This document shows, piece by piece, positions 1 through 9,008 of a stretch of DNA of 64,000 nucleotides. Origin of the DNA: a gamma proteobacterium symbiont of Stewartia floridana (GTDB taxonomy: Bacteria > Pseudomonadota > Gammaproteobacteria > Chromatiales > Chromatiaceae); contig NAUB01000017.1 in assembly GCA_003676145.1 (NCBI GenBank), positions 124,001 to 188,000 on the forward strand. The letters run 5' to 3'. How positions within the stretch are numbered: position 1 is the stretch's first letter; the number at the start of each line of letters is the position of its first letter. Under the pieces are notes generated by a model that did not search any database, was not told where the DNA came from, and saw nothing but the letters and a program-made list of their open reading frames with translations. Made by a program: the position numbers and the translations under genes.

Positions 1-392
1 CCACCAGGTTTTTGGGACAACCCAATGAGACAAAACCTATATTCTTACCGCTGTTTGGCATAGCCAACCTCATTCAAAACAATTATTAACATCAGCCTCA
101 AGCAGCATCTTTTATCCACACCACAGTCACCGATGAGGTCAGTTTAATCTGTTCAGAATCGGCTTCAAACCAAACACACTTAAAAAGCATGGCTAAGCGG
201 TAGATTCCGCGTTGCGAAACTCAAAAGACCGGCATCAGGAGAGACAAACAATCAGTTGTGGGGATTGGTTGGTTAGGGCAGAGCTGAATGATCCTCCACG
301 GCAGCAGAGGATCGGTCAACGCACCTGACTTGCGACTCGTGGTGCGGATTGATTGCCCATACGCTCCGCCCTGCAGGAGAGAACGAGCTACT
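1..392. other. Left-edge region, no gene recognised
   Basis: No reading frame here has a convincing start site, codon use or recognisable product. The short overlapping frames between about 220 and 620 on the plus strand lack a plausible ribosome-binding site and look like chance frames. The region may contain the end or promoter of a gene lying outside the window; I see no tRNA, terminator or repeat in it. Confidence 0.4.
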
Positions 393-587
393 TCAGGAGA
401 GGGATCCGGCGTCACTCGCAGCAGGCAGTTCAAAGGCTGGATTAAGACGCTCTGCAGCCCTTTCTATGGTCGATGGCTGCAGAACTCCCCCGTTGCGTTT
501 CAAAAGTATCATGGCATCGAGCAGGGACATCTCCTCAACTTCATATAGCGGCAATCCATTTGCTGGTAATATTTCTTTATTATTCAT
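393..587 (-). CDS. Small hypothetical protein (64 aa), doubtful
   Basis: A 64-residue frame with a balanced amino-acid composition. An AAAGG stretch about 11 nt upstream of its ATG could act as a ribosome-binding site. I recognise no domain. The predicted chain is acidic in its first half (several Glu and Leu residues around 15-30) and has no signal peptide or membrane segment. It is divergent from the gene starting at 704, with an AT-rich spacer that could hold promoters for both. It could equally be a chance frame or the remnant of a larger gene. Confidence 0.3.
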   Translation of the reverse strand: MNNKEILPANGLPLYEVEEMSLLDAMILLKRNGGVLQPSTIERAAERLNPAFELPAASDAGSLS

Positions 588-703
588 AATGATATATACC
601 TTTATTAATCCTGTTGGTTAACTTATATGTTAGACCGTTAAAAAAATATTGCAAATCCGCTATGATGCGGGCTCCATAGAGATCACCCGAAAGCAAGCCG
701 AGC

Positions 704-1480
704 ATGTCAGATAAGAGTAAAGAGATTGTTTTAATTGGAATTGGTGAAATCGGCGGCGTACTCGCCAAGGGTTTCCTGCGCCTGGGATATACCATCCATC
801 CGGTGACACGTGATATGCGGATGGAAGAGAAGGCTGAACAGCTCCCCAATCCTGCCCTGGTGATCGTTGCAGTGGGTGAAGCCGACCTGCCCGCTGTCCT
901 GGCCAAGCTGCCTAACACCTGGCGATCCCGTGTCGGTCTGCTGCAAAACGAACTATTGCCCGAAGACTGGCGCGAAACGGACAATCCCACTGTGATCTCC
1001 ATCTGGTTTGAAAAGAAACCCGGTATGGATCCAAAAGTGATCATCCCATCACCTGTATTCGGGCCACAGGCGGCACTGATCGAGGATGCCCTGCAACAGG
1101 TCAACATTCCGAGCAAAGTGTTGGCCGATGAAGCACAACTGCTGTTTGAACTGGTCACCAAAAACCTTTACATCCTGACGACCAATCTTGCCGGACTGAG
1201 AACCGGCGGCAATGTGGCAGAGCTGTGGCAAAACCACCAATCATTTGCCGAGTCGGTAGCCCGGGAAGTCATCCAGCTTCAACAGGTGCTGACAGGACAA
1301 TCCCTGGATGCGGAAGCACTGATCGATGCCATGCTTGAGGCTTTCGATGGCGACCCTCAACACAAATGCATGGGCCGAAGCGCACCGGCACGACTCGAGC
1401 GTGCCCTGGCGCATGCCCGGCAGCATGGATTGACGCTGCCGCAACTGCTCAACCTGGAACAGACCCTGGCAACCGCATAA
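704..1480 (+). CDS. Rossmann-fold NAD(P)-binding protein, unknown substrate
   Basis: A 258-residue soluble protein. Its N-terminus is a beta strand followed by the dinucleotide-binding glycine pattern G-I-G-E-I-G (residues 12-17), as in ketopantoate reductases, ProC and 6-phosphogluconate dehydrogenases. The rest is mainly helical and resembles the C-terminal dimer domain of those enzymes, but I see no family-specific catalytic signature, so no reaction is assigned. The stop codon lies 4 nt before the fkpB start, so it is probably cotranscribed with fkpB and ispH. In Pseudomonas the equivalent upstream position is held by lspA and ileS, which are absent here. The ATG follows a GAAAGCAAGCCGAGC stretch with only a weak Shine-Dalgarno match. 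Confidence 0.6.
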   Translation: MSDKSKEIVLIGIGEIGGVLAKGFLRLGYTIHPVTRDMRMEEKAEQLPNPALVIVAVGEADLPAVLAKLPNTWRSRVGLLQNELLPEDWRETDNPTVISIWFEKKPGMDPKVIIPSPVFGPQAALIEDALQQVNIPSKVLADEAQLLFELVTKNLYILTTNLAGLRTGGNVAELWQNHQSFAESVAREVIQLQQVLTGQSLDAEALIDAMLEAFDGDPQHKCMGRSAPARLERALAHARQHGLTLPQLLNLEQTLATA

Positions 1481-1484
1481 ACCG

Positions 1485-1934
1485 ATGAATCAAGCACCCC
1501 TTAGAATCGACCCGGGCCATCGTGTAACCATGCACTTCTCCCTGAGCCTGAGCGACGGTACCGAAGTCCTCTCCACCTACCATGATTCACCACTCGAATT
1601 CACGCTTGGGGATGGCACCATGGTGTCTCTGCTCGAGTATGCCCTGCTTGGTCTGCAGGCGGGTGATGAACAGACTCTGGAGGTCTCCGGCGACGAGGCC
1701 TACGGGGCATGGGATGAAGCCAAACAGCACTGGCTCAACCGTTCCGACTTTCCCCAGGATATGTCGTTGCAGGAGTCCCAGGTCATTGCCTTCACCACAG
1801 CCCAGGGTGAGGAGCTTGCCGGCACGATACTGGAGCTCAATGACGATCAACTGCTGGTGGATTTCAACCACCCCCTGAGTGGCAAGACCTTTCATTACCG
1901 GGTATCCATCATCAGCGTCGAAATGGCGGAATAA
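1485..1934 (+). CDS. fkpB: FKBP-type peptidyl-prolyl isomerase, SlpA/FkpB type
   Basis: A 149-residue cytoplasmic FKBP-fold protein of the SlpA/FkpB class, which catalyses cis-trans isomerisation of prolyl bonds and acts as a chaperone. The N-terminal part matches the FKBP core: a beta strand with V-T-M-H-F, then S-D-G-T-E-V and a hydrophobic strand with L-L-G-L-Q-A-G. The segment after about residue 65 corresponds to the inserted-flap domain typical of SlyD/SlpA. There is no His-rich metal tail, which argues against SlyD. It sits 4 nt after the preceding gene and 4 nt before ispH. The fkpB-ispH pairing is conserved in many gammaproteobacteria, which supports the call. Confidence 0.88.
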   Translation: MNQAPLRIDPGHRVTMHFSLSLSDGTEVLSTYHDSPLEFTLGDGTMVSLLEYALLGLQAGDEQTLEVSGDEAYGAWDEAKQHWLNRSDFPQDMSLQESQVIAFTTAQGEELAGTILELNDDQLLVDFNHPLSGKTFHYRVSIISVEMAE

Positions 1935-1938
1935 GACG

Positions 1939-2883
1939 ATGCAACAGATTCTACTCGCCAACCCAAGGGGATTCTGCGCCGGCGTAGACCGGGCGATCGA
2001 AATCGTCGAACGGGCCCTCGACCAGCTGGGTGCTCCGATCTATGTACGGCATGAGGTGGTGCACAATCGATTCGTGGTGGAGAGTCTGCGGGAACGGGGC
2101 GCGATCTTCGTCGACGAACTTGAACACGTACCGGATGGACACACGGTGATTTTCAGCGCCCACGGTGTCTCACAGGCGGTGCGTGAAGAGGCCAAGCTGC
2201 GCAAACTCAGAATCTTCGATGCGACCTGCCCGCTGGTGACCAAGGTACACCTGGAAGTTGCCCGTCGCTGCCGGGATGGCTACGAGGTGATCCTGATCGG
2301 CCACAGAGGCCACCCAGAGGTCGAAGGCACCATGGGACAGTGCACCCAGAGTGAGGGACAATCCCATATTCACTTGGTGGTCACCACTCAGGATGTGGAA
2401 CAGCTGCAGATCGACAATACCGACAAGATTGCGTTCGTCACCCAAACCACCCTCTCCATGGATGACACCCAACAGATCATCGAGGCGCTGCAGCAGCGTT
2501 TCCCCAATATCACCGGGCCGAAGAAGAACGATATCTGCTATGCAACACAGAATCGCCAGGATGCGGTCAAGTCGCTGGCAAAGAGCTGTGACCTGGTACT
2601 GGTCGTCGGCTCGCCCAACAGCTCCAACTCAAACCGGCTCAGAGAGATTGCCGAAAAACATGGCCTCCCCGCCTACCTCATCGATGGTGCCGAGGATATC
2701 GACCAGTCCTGGTTGACCGGCAAGCAGACCATCGGTGTCACCGCTGGCGCTTCAGCTCCGGAGGTTTTGGTCGAAAGTGTAATAGAGCAATTGAAGGGCT
2801 GGGGTGCACAAGCGGTTGTCGAGGCCCAGGGGAAGAGTGAAGAAGTGGTGTTTGCTCTACCGAAATCACTGGCAGGTGAATAA
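1939..2883 (+). CDS. ispH: 4-hydroxy-3-methylbut-2-enyl diphosphate reductase
   Basis: IspH (LytB), the last enzyme of the MEP isoprenoid pathway, reduces HMBPP to IPP and DMAPP with an iron-sulfur cluster. The three cluster cysteines are visible: Cys13 in [10 protein letters not shown], one in [10 protein letters not shown] near residue 97, and one in [10 protein letters not shown] near 198. Length is 314 residues, usual for the family. An in-frame extension upstream to 1879 exists, but the ATG at 1939 gives the conserved N-terminus ([11 protein letters not shown]) directly and lies 4 nt after the fkpB stop. The product feeds ispB, also in this window, for quinone side chains. Confidence 0.97.
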   Translation: MQQILLANPRGFCAGVDRAIEIVERALDQLGAPIYVRHEVVHNRFVVESLRERGAIFVDELEHVPDGHTVIFSAHGVSQAVREEAKLRKLRIFDATCPLVTKVHLEVARRCRDGYEVILIGHRGHPEVEGTMGQCTQSEGQSHIHLVVTTQDVEQLQIDNTDKIAFVTQTTLSMDDTQQIIEALQQRFPNITGPKKNDICYATQNRQDAVKSLAKSCDLVLVVGSPNSSNSNRLREIAEKHGLPAYLIDGAEDIDQSWLTGKQTIGVTAGASAPEVLVESVIEQLKGWGAQAVVEAQGKSEEVVFALPKSLAGE

Positions 2884-3128
2884 CTCGCGTCGAATCAGTA
2901 ACTGTTCACTCTGATCAGACTGCCCCCTGGGAACACTGTGATAGGCACTCGCCTGTGGCACAGGATTACCCACCCACCCCTTGATACAACTTACATTCCC
3001 ACTGAAATCCTCTTATTGTCCTGATTTTGGTGAAATTTTCGATGTGTGGGGCTGCTACACCGATAAACGGTATGACACGAGCAAATCGCATAATCTAAGC
3101 TATTGGTCAGAATAGGTGAGGTTTAAAT
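2884..3128. other. Spacer before the minor pilin operon
   Basis: 245 bp between ispH and the first minor pilin, likely holding the operon promoter. A TGGCAC sequence near 2955 resembles a sigma-54 -24 box, but no TTGC follows at the required distance, so I do not call a sigma-54 promoter. No terminator with a T-run is obvious after ispH. Composition becomes AT-rich towards the pilin genes. Confidence 0.4.
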
Positions 3129-3569
3129 ATGAAAGGGACAAAGGGTTTTACATTAATCGAACTGATGATGGCGGTTACAGTCGCTGCAATCTTATTATCC
3201 GTAGGTATACCCGCATTCTTAAATTTGTCTGAAAGAACTTCAGTCTCAACAACAAGTAATGAAATGTTGGCCGCCCTGCTCCTCGCCAGGAGCGAAGCAG
3301 TTAGGCAAGAAAGTAATACTACCTTCACCCCATCCGGCAACGGATGGCAGGTCGATACAGGCGTACTTAATTTACTGACCCACACTGTTGACAGCAACAG
3401 TATAACCATAAGTGGTAATGCAGTTACTTATAACTCACGAGGAAGAGCTGCCTTAAACGACACAGATGCCATTTCCATCAGTTTCAATGGTGAGGTTAAA
3501 TCACGAATTTGCTTGAGTCTTACCGGTAGACCATTTGTCAGAAAGGCAGAGGATGGATTATGTCCATGA
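3129..3569 (+). CDS. Type IV pilus minor pilin, GspH/FimT-FimU type
   Basis: A 146-residue type IV pilin-like protein. A short basic leader ends in Gly6, followed by the class III cleavage site and a hydrophobic helix starting F-T-L-I-E-L-M-M-A-V; Glu11 is the conserved Glu+5 of the mature protein. The C-terminal beta-rich part with Cys residues fits GspH/FimT proteins, which belong to the initiation complex at the pilus tip. Pseudomonas has both fimT and fimU here; this cluster has only one such gene, so I leave the symbol open. It heads an operon of six genes with overlaps or short gaps. The DNA is clearly AT-richer than flanking housekeeping genes. Confidence 0.85.
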   Translation: MKGTKGFTLIELMMAVTVAAILLSVGIPAFLNLSERTSVSTTSNEMLAALLLARSEAVRQESNTTFTPSGNGWQVDTGVLNLLTHTVDSNSITISGNAVTYNSRGRAALNDTDAISISFNGEVKSRICLSLTGRPFVRKAEDGLCP

Positions 3570-4141
3570 TAAACAGACACATACCAATAAACAGATATGA
3601 ATGTCGCGGCATGACATTGGTCGAAGTACTTGTTGCCGCTGTAATTATCGGCATCGGCCTATTGGGAGTTGCATCACTACAACTCACCGCTCTCCAGGGA
3701 GCGAGTAATGCGGATTACAGATCCAGGGCAGCAGACCTCACTTCAGCTCTGGCTGACCGAATGAGAGCAAATCTGTATGCAGTCGAAGCCAATGAATACC
3801 GACTTGAGGCACCAGTCGATTGCACTAATCCTCCGAACGAAGTCTGCGCTATGAGCCCAGACGACACAAGCTCAAGCCACCTCACTGACTGTTCATCCAC
3901 TCAAATGGCAACATACGACCTATGGGAAGTAAGTTGCAGAAACGGTGTACAAACATCACTACCGGGTGGAGAGATAACGGTAGTCTGTGAAGATAACCCG
4001 TTTTCTGGTGGTGACGGAAATGACTGCTCACCTAATTCAGACTTTGTGGTAACAATTACCTGGCAAGTACAGTCTGATACGACCATTCCTACAACTGAAA
4101 CCGTAGTTACCAGAATTGTACCTGGATCACCGAGAGATTGA
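3560..4141 (+). CDS. pilV: Type IV pilus minor pilin PilV
   Basis: A 193-residue minor pilin. The leader is 17 residues with an R-G site, then M-T-L-V-E-V-L-V-A-A-V-I-I-G-I-G-L-L-G, a typical PilV N-terminus; Glu22 is Glu+5. Several Cys pairs in the C-terminal half (C-T-N-P-P-N-E-V-C and later ones) suggest disulfides in the periplasmic head. PilV works with PilW, PilX, PilE and FimU to prime pilus assembly and carry PilY1. The start overlaps the preceding gene by 10 bp; a second ATG lies 6 nt downstream. Position between a FimT-type gene and a PilW-type gene supports the assignment. Confidence 0.88.
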   Translation: MSMINRHIPINRYECRGMTLVEVLVAAVIIGIGLLGVASLQLTALQGASNADYRSRAADLTSALADRMRANLYAVEANEYRLEAPVDCTNPPNEVCAMSPDDTSSSHLTDCSSTQMATYDLWEVSCRNGVQTSLPGGEITVVCEDNPFSGGDGNDCSPNSDFVVTITWQVQSDTTIPTTETVVTRIVPGSPRD

Positions 4142-4145
4142 TAAA

Positions 4146-4958
4146 ATGATGAGTCTAAATAGGATTAAAAAACAATCAGGTGTTTCGCTCATCTCCTTAA
4201 TGATTGCAAGCTTAATCGGCATCTTTGTCATTGGGGGAGCAGGCAAAGTCTACGTTGACAGCAAGAACACCTTCAATGCCAGATCCGCCATTGCTGCGGC
4301 AACAGAAAATTACCGCTTTGCCTTTCAGGATATGCGACGTGTGATCGTGATGGCAGGTAGAGGCATACTCCCGGAAAATGATAGCGACACAGTCTATGCA
4401 GATACCGATAACAATCTACGTACCTTCCCTGCAATTGGTGCAAATGGCATTCTTGATATAGATCCCACCACACAATCCAGTATCATAGCTATCCGCTATT
4501 CCTCTGGGCCAGCCCCATGTGGCCTCGGCGGCACACTGACAGGTGATGTTGCTGAAACCATAACCGCTCGTTTCTATATTGACCTGGATGGAAATCTCAT
4601 TTGCGAGGTACCTGAAAGAGACTATGCACAAGCTTTGGTTTCAGGTATTGCCAGAATGAGAGCCTTATATGGAATCGACACCGATGGCGATGGCCTTGCA
4701 AACCAATATCTAACAGCAACTCTCGTTGATGACGGTGCTCTTTGGGTCAATGTCGTGGCGATTCGTGTCGGTATTGTTGCAGGTTCAGGTGAAGGGCAAG
4801 AACTTCCAGCAGCATTCAGGCCAGAAACACCTGAAGAGATGGATGTAATGGGGTCTACTTTCACTCCCACAGAGACCAGCAGGGCATATAAATCATCAAG
4901 CACCACAATTACTTTAAGAAACCTGCGTAATGGGATCAACAGACAAGCAACCTCATAA
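4146..4958 (+). CDS. pilW: Type IV pilus minor pilin PilW
   Basis: A 270-residue minor pilin, the right size for PilW. The leader ends in Q-S-G (Gly12), followed by V-S-L-I-S-L-M-I-A-S and a long hydrophobic helix. Mature position 5 is Ser17 rather than the usual Glu, which is odd for PilW. The start is one of two adjacent ATGs at 4146 and 4149, placed 4 nt after the pilV stop; a frame extension to 4116 would overlap pilV and put a longer leader in front. The C-terminal head is large and acidic. In the T4P priming complex PilW links PilV/PilX to PilY1. Confidence 0.83.
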   Translation: MMSLNRIKKQSGVSLISLMIASLIGIFVIGGAGKVYVDSKNTFNARSAIAAATENYRFAFQDMRRVIVMAGRGILPENDSDTVYADTDNNLRTFPAIGANGILDIDPTTQSSIIAIRYSSGPAPCGLGGTLTGDVAETITARFYIDLDGNLICEVPERDYAQALVSGIARMRALYGIDTDGDGLANQYLTATLVDDGALWVNVVAIRVGIVAGSGEGQELPAAFRPETPEEMDVMGSTFTPTETSRAYKSSSTTITLRNLRNGINRQATS

Positions 4959-4975
4959 AATTTGGGAAAGCATAA

Positions 4976-5491
4976 ATGAGTGAACATAGACAACATATTA
5001 AACCAATCAAACGAAGCACAAAACAAAGTGGCTTTGCTCTGGTCGTTAGTATGGTATTACTCGCCATTATTACTTTGCTTAGTGTTAGTTCAATGCGCAG
5101 CACCAACATTGAAACCAAGATTGCAACCAACCACCAACTCAAAGAGTTAAGCTTTCAAGCTGCGGAAAGTGCATTATCAATCATCACCGGCACCTCAACC
5201 AGTGACTTGGTAACTGTATACAACCTAGATGTGCCGAGTGTTGTTGGCAACACTGCCGCAACCGATGGTTTTTACGCTTCAAGCGGAACAGATCAAGCGA
5301 GCTCTCACGCAGATATTGAAATGACATACGAAGAGTTCATTGATCCAAAGCAAGGCATGGGCAACAGACTCTTTTCCGGATATCAGTTCGATGTCTCAAC
5401 CCACCTCTTTCGAGTGGACTCTAGAGGTATCGTCGATGGCAGCGGAACACAGACTCACAACAGGATGCAAGTTGCACTGATCAGGCAGTAA
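4976..5491 (+). CDS. pilX: Type IV pilus minor pilin PilX
   Basis: A 171-residue protein with a basic leader of 19 residues ending Q-S-G, then F-A-L-V-V-S-M-V-L-L-A-I-I-T-L-L-S. Mature position 5 is Val24, not Glu. Lack of Glu+5 is normal for PilX, which like GspK is thought to sit at the very tip. After the helix comes the PilX-typical stretch with T-N-I-E-T-K-I-A-x-N and F-Q-A-A-E-S-A-L. Its stop is 10 nt upstream of pilY1, and an AAGGAG site for pilY1 lies in that gap. It probably cooperates directly with PilY1 at the pilus tip. Confidence 0.88.
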   Translation: MSEHRQHIKPIKRSTKQSGFALVVSMVLLAIITLLSVSSMRSTNIETKIATNHQLKELSFQAAESALSIITGTSTSDLVTVYNLDVPSVVGNTAATDGFYASSGTDQASSHADIEMTYEEFIDPKQGMGNRLFSGYQFDVSTHLFRVDSRGIVDGSGTQTHNRMQVALIRQ

Positions 5492-5501
5492 GGAGCAAAT
5501 T

Positions 5502-8333
5502 ATGTTATTCATGAAGCAGAAACCAGTAATCAGACACCGACTGCCTGCCTTTTGCGGCGCTATACTCATCAGTCTGTCTGCGCAACAATCCATTGCAGAC
5601 GATATCGAGATCTACCTGCAGGAGCCACCAGATCCAGTACCACCGAATGTACTCTTCGTACTCGATGAATCCGGCAGTATGAGTTCCGGCTCACCCTCGC
5701 GTAGAAACCAGTTGGTCGATGCGATGACCGCCGTGGTCAACAATCCGGACCTTGCCAACACAAATGCAGCACTGCTCGGCTATACGACGCGCTGGGGTAA
5801 TAACGGCACACTCTACATGCGCGCCCACACCGGAGAGTTCAAACTCTTCGACGGGAATGAATCCAGCTTCACCTCTCAGGTCTCCAGCCTGCAAACCATC
5901 AGTTACACCCCGACGGTTAAGGCGATGGAAGCTGCAGTAGACTGGTTCCGCCGGGATCGCACCTTTACCGACTATTTCGGTAACAGCATGACATCACCCA
6001 TCGACGGTGACCCGGAAGACAACTGGTGCCGACCCAACCACATCGTATTGCTGTCTGACGGCGCGCCTAACTCCAACTCACCGACCAGTGGACAAGCCTA
6101 CGGCCTGACCTCCTACGAAGGAACCAGTTGCGTTAGGAACTCCACCTCAAGATGGCAAAATGGTCGATGCGCAAAAGAGATTGCGCGCTGGGCCTACACC
6201 ACTGACCTGGAAGAGGGTAGTGGCTGGCATGAGACCCAGAACATCACCACCCACACTATAGGTTTCGACACTTCGACCGGCAGTAGCACGGAGATCTTCC
6301 TGCAGAGTCTGGTAGGTGCTGATGCCGGCGGCGGCAACTACTATCAGGTGGACAGTAGCGCACCCGCCAACAGTGTCGCCGGCCTGTCAAGCGTTCTGAC
6401 ATCGATCATTGTCGACGCTCAGGAATCCATTCCCTATGCTTACACAGCTCCAGTAATTCCTTTCAACCCAGATAATGCCGCCATCAGTGGAGATCGGATC
6501 TATATACCGCTATTTGTTCCATCTGCAACCACCTTTTGGAAAGGCAACCTGAAGAGCTACAGCTTCTCCGTTAGTGACGGCAATATCGTGATTCTTGACG
6601 AACTTGGCGCTTCAGTGGTTAACGATGCCTATGAGTTCACCGGTTCTCAAGACTATTGGAACGACTCTTCCGACGGAGGGGAGACCCTTGAGGGCGGAGC
6701 AGCTTCTCACATGGGAGCGCACGGTATCCGTAATCTGTATACCAATCTGAATGGTAGCGCCCCACTGTCTGACACAACCAACCGGGTCGTCTTCAGTAAC
6801 AACGCAATTACCAACGCAATGATGGGCGTCGCAACCGATGAAGAGCGCGTCGATCTGCTGAACTGGATCACCTGGGACCCGACCTGGACCCTAAACAATC
6901 CGGATGAAGAGCCACATACCGGGGTAATGGGCGCTCCTATACATACCCAACCGGCCGTTGTTAACTACGCGGGGGGCGACGTTGTCCTGTTACCCACCAG
7001 TGAAGGCGTACTTACAGCGATCGATGCAGATACTGGCGCAGAACTGTGGGCCTTCATGCCAGTGGATTTTTTAAGCGAAATCAACACAATTAAAACAAAC
7101 AACCCGTCAACTACCCCATTTTATGGACTGGATGGACCGCTCACCGTTTACGAGGTTGGTAGCAGTAAGATGGCCATCGTCGGCATGCGTCGTGGTGGTA
7201 AAAAGTACTTTCTGCTCGACGTTACGGACAGAGACTCCCCCGTCTTTGTTAGAGAGATCGCTGCCGCAAGCGATGTGAATTTCACAGGCCTTGCGCAAAC
7301 ATGGTCAAAGCCCCTGTTTGTCAATATCAACATCGGCGGCAATGCAACACCTGTACTGATTTTTGCTGGAGGCTATGATAGTGACCAGGATACTGAAACC
7401 ACACTCACCGCCGACGATGAAGGCAATTATATTTTCATTGTTAACGCTGCAGATGGAAATTTAATTAGATCCGTCTCCAATTCCGGTGCAGATGTCACAG
7501 TCAGCGGTATGACCAATAGCATCCCAAGCGATGTCATGACTATTGATATCGATGGTGATGCCTTAGTTGATCGAATTTACGCCGCAGATGTGGGAGGCAG
7601 AATCATTCGCGTGGATGTCGACGCCATGACTGGCGGGATTATTGCCGATGTAAACTCCGGTGGAGGATTCAGACGTTTCTTCAACACCCCTCAAGCAGGC
7701 TACTACTCCAAAGGTGGTGTTCAATTTGTTGCCATTTTAATTGGCTCTGGCAACCGAACCGATCCATTGGATGGTAGTACAACTGACCGTTTTTATATGA
7801 TAAAAGACAGAAATGTCTGGAATCCACCAAGCTCCTACACAACGGTCACACAATCCATGCTAATCAATACATCAAGCACCCCAGCAACCCGCTCTGATGT
7901 ACTTGATCCAGCTACAGGCGGATGGTATTTCGATCTTTCGAATACAGAAAAATCGTATTCAAAAGCAATTTTGTACAATTATGCTGTAATTTTTACCACT
8001 TTCAGTGCAACGCGCGCTGATGACCTCGGTGACTGTGAAGCACGAGGATCTGCCGGTACAGCAAGAGTCTATGCTGTCGACCTGATTGATGCCAATGCGA
8101 AATTCAACTGGAATGGTGGCAGCGAGGATAGCCTGACAGTCAATGATCGCTCAGACACATTGAACATGCTCGGTATTCCACCTTCACCAATGCTTGTATT
8201 TCCTGGAGATCTAGATAACGAAGGTAATCAAATCCTAGGCAATAAGGTCCACCTGCTGGTTGGCATTGAAAAGAAACGGGATTGGGATGATTATTTCTTA
8301 CCCACCTATTGGGAAGAGGTTATTGATGACTAA
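5502..8333 (+). CDS. pilY1: Type IV pilus tip adhesin PilY1
   Basis: A 943-residue secreted protein with a signal peptide (about residues 1-32, ending S-I-A-D). A von Willebrand A-like domain follows, with a MIDAS motif D55-E-S57-G-S59. The C-terminal half is the PilY1 beta-propeller, containing a calcium-loop-like motif D682-I-D684-G-D686-A-L-V-D690, which in Pseudomonas PilY1 controls extension and retraction. The protein is shorter than the roughly 1160 residues of Pseudomonas PilY1, mainly in the VWA-linker region. Composition is uneven: the first 1.5 kb is GC-richer, while the last 1 kb is AT-rich like the minor pilins (17 G+C in the 60 bases 7921-7980, against 33 of 60 in 5701-5760). 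It overlaps pilE by 8 bp. Confidence 0.93.
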   Translation: MLFMKQKPVIRHRLPAFCGAILISLSAQQSIADDIEIYLQEPPDPVPPNVLFVLDESGSMSSGSPSRRNQLVDAMTAVVNNPDLANTNAALLGYTTRWGNNGTLYMRAHTGEFKLFDGNESSFTSQVSSLQTISYTPTVKAMEAAVDWFRRDRTFTDYFGNSMTSPIDGDPEDNWCRPNHIVLLSDGAPNSNSPTSGQAYGLTSYEGTSCVRNSTSRWQNGRCAKEIARWAYTTDLEEGSGWHETQNITTHTIGFDTSTGSSTEIFLQSLVGADAGGGNYYQVDSSAPANSVAGLSSVLTSIIVDAQESIPYAYTAPVIPFNPDNAAISGDRIYIPLFVPSATTFWKGNLKSYSFSVSDGNIVILDELGASVVNDAYEFTGSQDYWNDSSDGGETLEGGAASHMGAHGIRNLYTNLNGSAPLSDTTNRVVFSNNAITNAMMGVATDEERVDLLNWITWDPTWTLNNPDEEPHTGVMGAPIHTQPAVVNYAGGDVVLLPTSEGVLTAIDADTGAELWAFMPVDFLSEINTIKTNNPSTTPFYGLDGPLTVYEVGSSKMAIVGMRRGGKKYFLLDVTDRDSPVFVREIAAASDVNFTGLAQTWSKPLFVNINIGGNATPVLIFAGGYDSDQDTETTLTADDEGNYIFIVNAADGNLIRSVSNSGADVTVSGMTNSIPSDVMTIDIDGDALVDRIYAADVGGRIIRVDVDAMTGGIIADVNSGGGFRRFFNTPQAGYYSKGGVQFVAILIGSGNRTDPLDGSTTDRFYMIKDRNVWNPPSSYTTVTQSMLINTSSTPATRSDVLDPATGGWYFDLSNTEKSYSKAILYNYAVIFTTFSATRADDLGDCEARGSAGTARVYAVDLIDANAKFNWNGGSEDSLTVNDRSDTLNMLGIPPSPMLVFPGDLDNEGNQILGNKVHLLVGIEKKRDWDDYFLPTYWEEVIDD

Positions 8334-8754
8334 TTTAGTAAAACTGAACCAAGGGTTTACATTGGTTGAACTGTTAATTGTAGTCGCTATTGTCGGTATA
8401 CTCGCAGCTATAGCATACCCCCAATATACAGACTCAGTTCGCCAAGGGCGCCGCAATGATGGAATGAGTGCCCTAATGGATGCAGCACAGAAGCTAGAAG
8501 TATATCGAGCCAGGGAAGCCGAATATACAATAACCCCTGCAGATGCCAATATAACAACCACCAGTGTAAATGGATATTATGATGGCTTGACCATTGCAGC
8601 AGGAGACTGCGGAAATATTGTAAACTGCTATACAATCACGATTACGCCGACCACTAAAAACGGACAGAATCAGGATGATGTGACTGGAATGAGATTACAC
8701 TCGAATGGAGTAAAGGAACGCAATGAAGGCGGTTGGACCGAGGGTTGGAAATAG
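8326..8754 (+). CDS. pilE: Type IV pilus minor pilin PilE
   Basis: A 142-residue pilin. The leader of 10 residues ends N-Q-G and is followed by F-T-L-V-E-L-L-I-V-V-A-I-V-G-I-L-A-A-I-A-Y-P, with Glu15 as Glu+5. A Cys pair in the head (G-D-C-G-N-I-V-N-C) could form a disulfide. The frame extends upstream to 8260, but that would bury the leader inside 22 extra residues; the ATG at 8326 gives a proper leader and overlaps the pilY1 end by 8 bp. It closes the minor pilin operon as pilE does in Pseudomonas, where ispH and fkpB follow; here those two genes lie in front of the operon instead. Confidence 0.88.
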   Translation: MTNLVKLNQGFTLVELLIVVAIVGILAAIAYPQYTDSVRQGRRNDGMSALMDAAQKLEVYRAREAEYTITPADANITTTSVNGYYDGLTIAAGDCGNIVNCYTITITPTTKNGQNQDDVTGMRLHSNGVKERNEGGWTEGWK

Positions 8755-8808
8755 TCCGAGTATTAAATAACCATTATCCATCTCTGACAATTCCAAAAGC
8801 AGTGGTTA

Positions 8809-8840
8809 CGGGCCCTTACATCTAATCGATGTGGGGCCCG
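8809..8840. terminator. GC-rich hairpin after the minor pilin operon
   Basis: A strong inverted repeat: CGGGCCC at 8809-8815 pairs with GGGCCCG at 8834-8840, and ACATC with GATGT inside it. No T-run follows, so it may be a factor-dependent terminator or an mRNA-stabilising hairpin. It lies about 55 nt after pilE and 170 nt before thiO. Confidence 0.5.
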
Positions 8841-9008
8841 AACCATTTGAAGTACTACATTTTGGCTCACAATGAAGCCCGTAACTCTTGGCAATCCATT
8901 ATTAAGCAATATTTGATATATTAACCAGACGCTATTTCTATTGGTTAAGATAAGTAACTGGATTCGCAGCTAGCTTATGTCCCAGCATCAATACAATCAA
9001 GGCAACAA

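Noticed and set aside
2945-2975. Possible sigma-54 promoter before the minor pilins
   Set aside because: Only the -24 half (TGGCAC) is present.
8755-9008. Possible TPP riboswitch before thiO
   Set aside because: Only a plain GC hairpin is present; conserved THI-box elements were not found.
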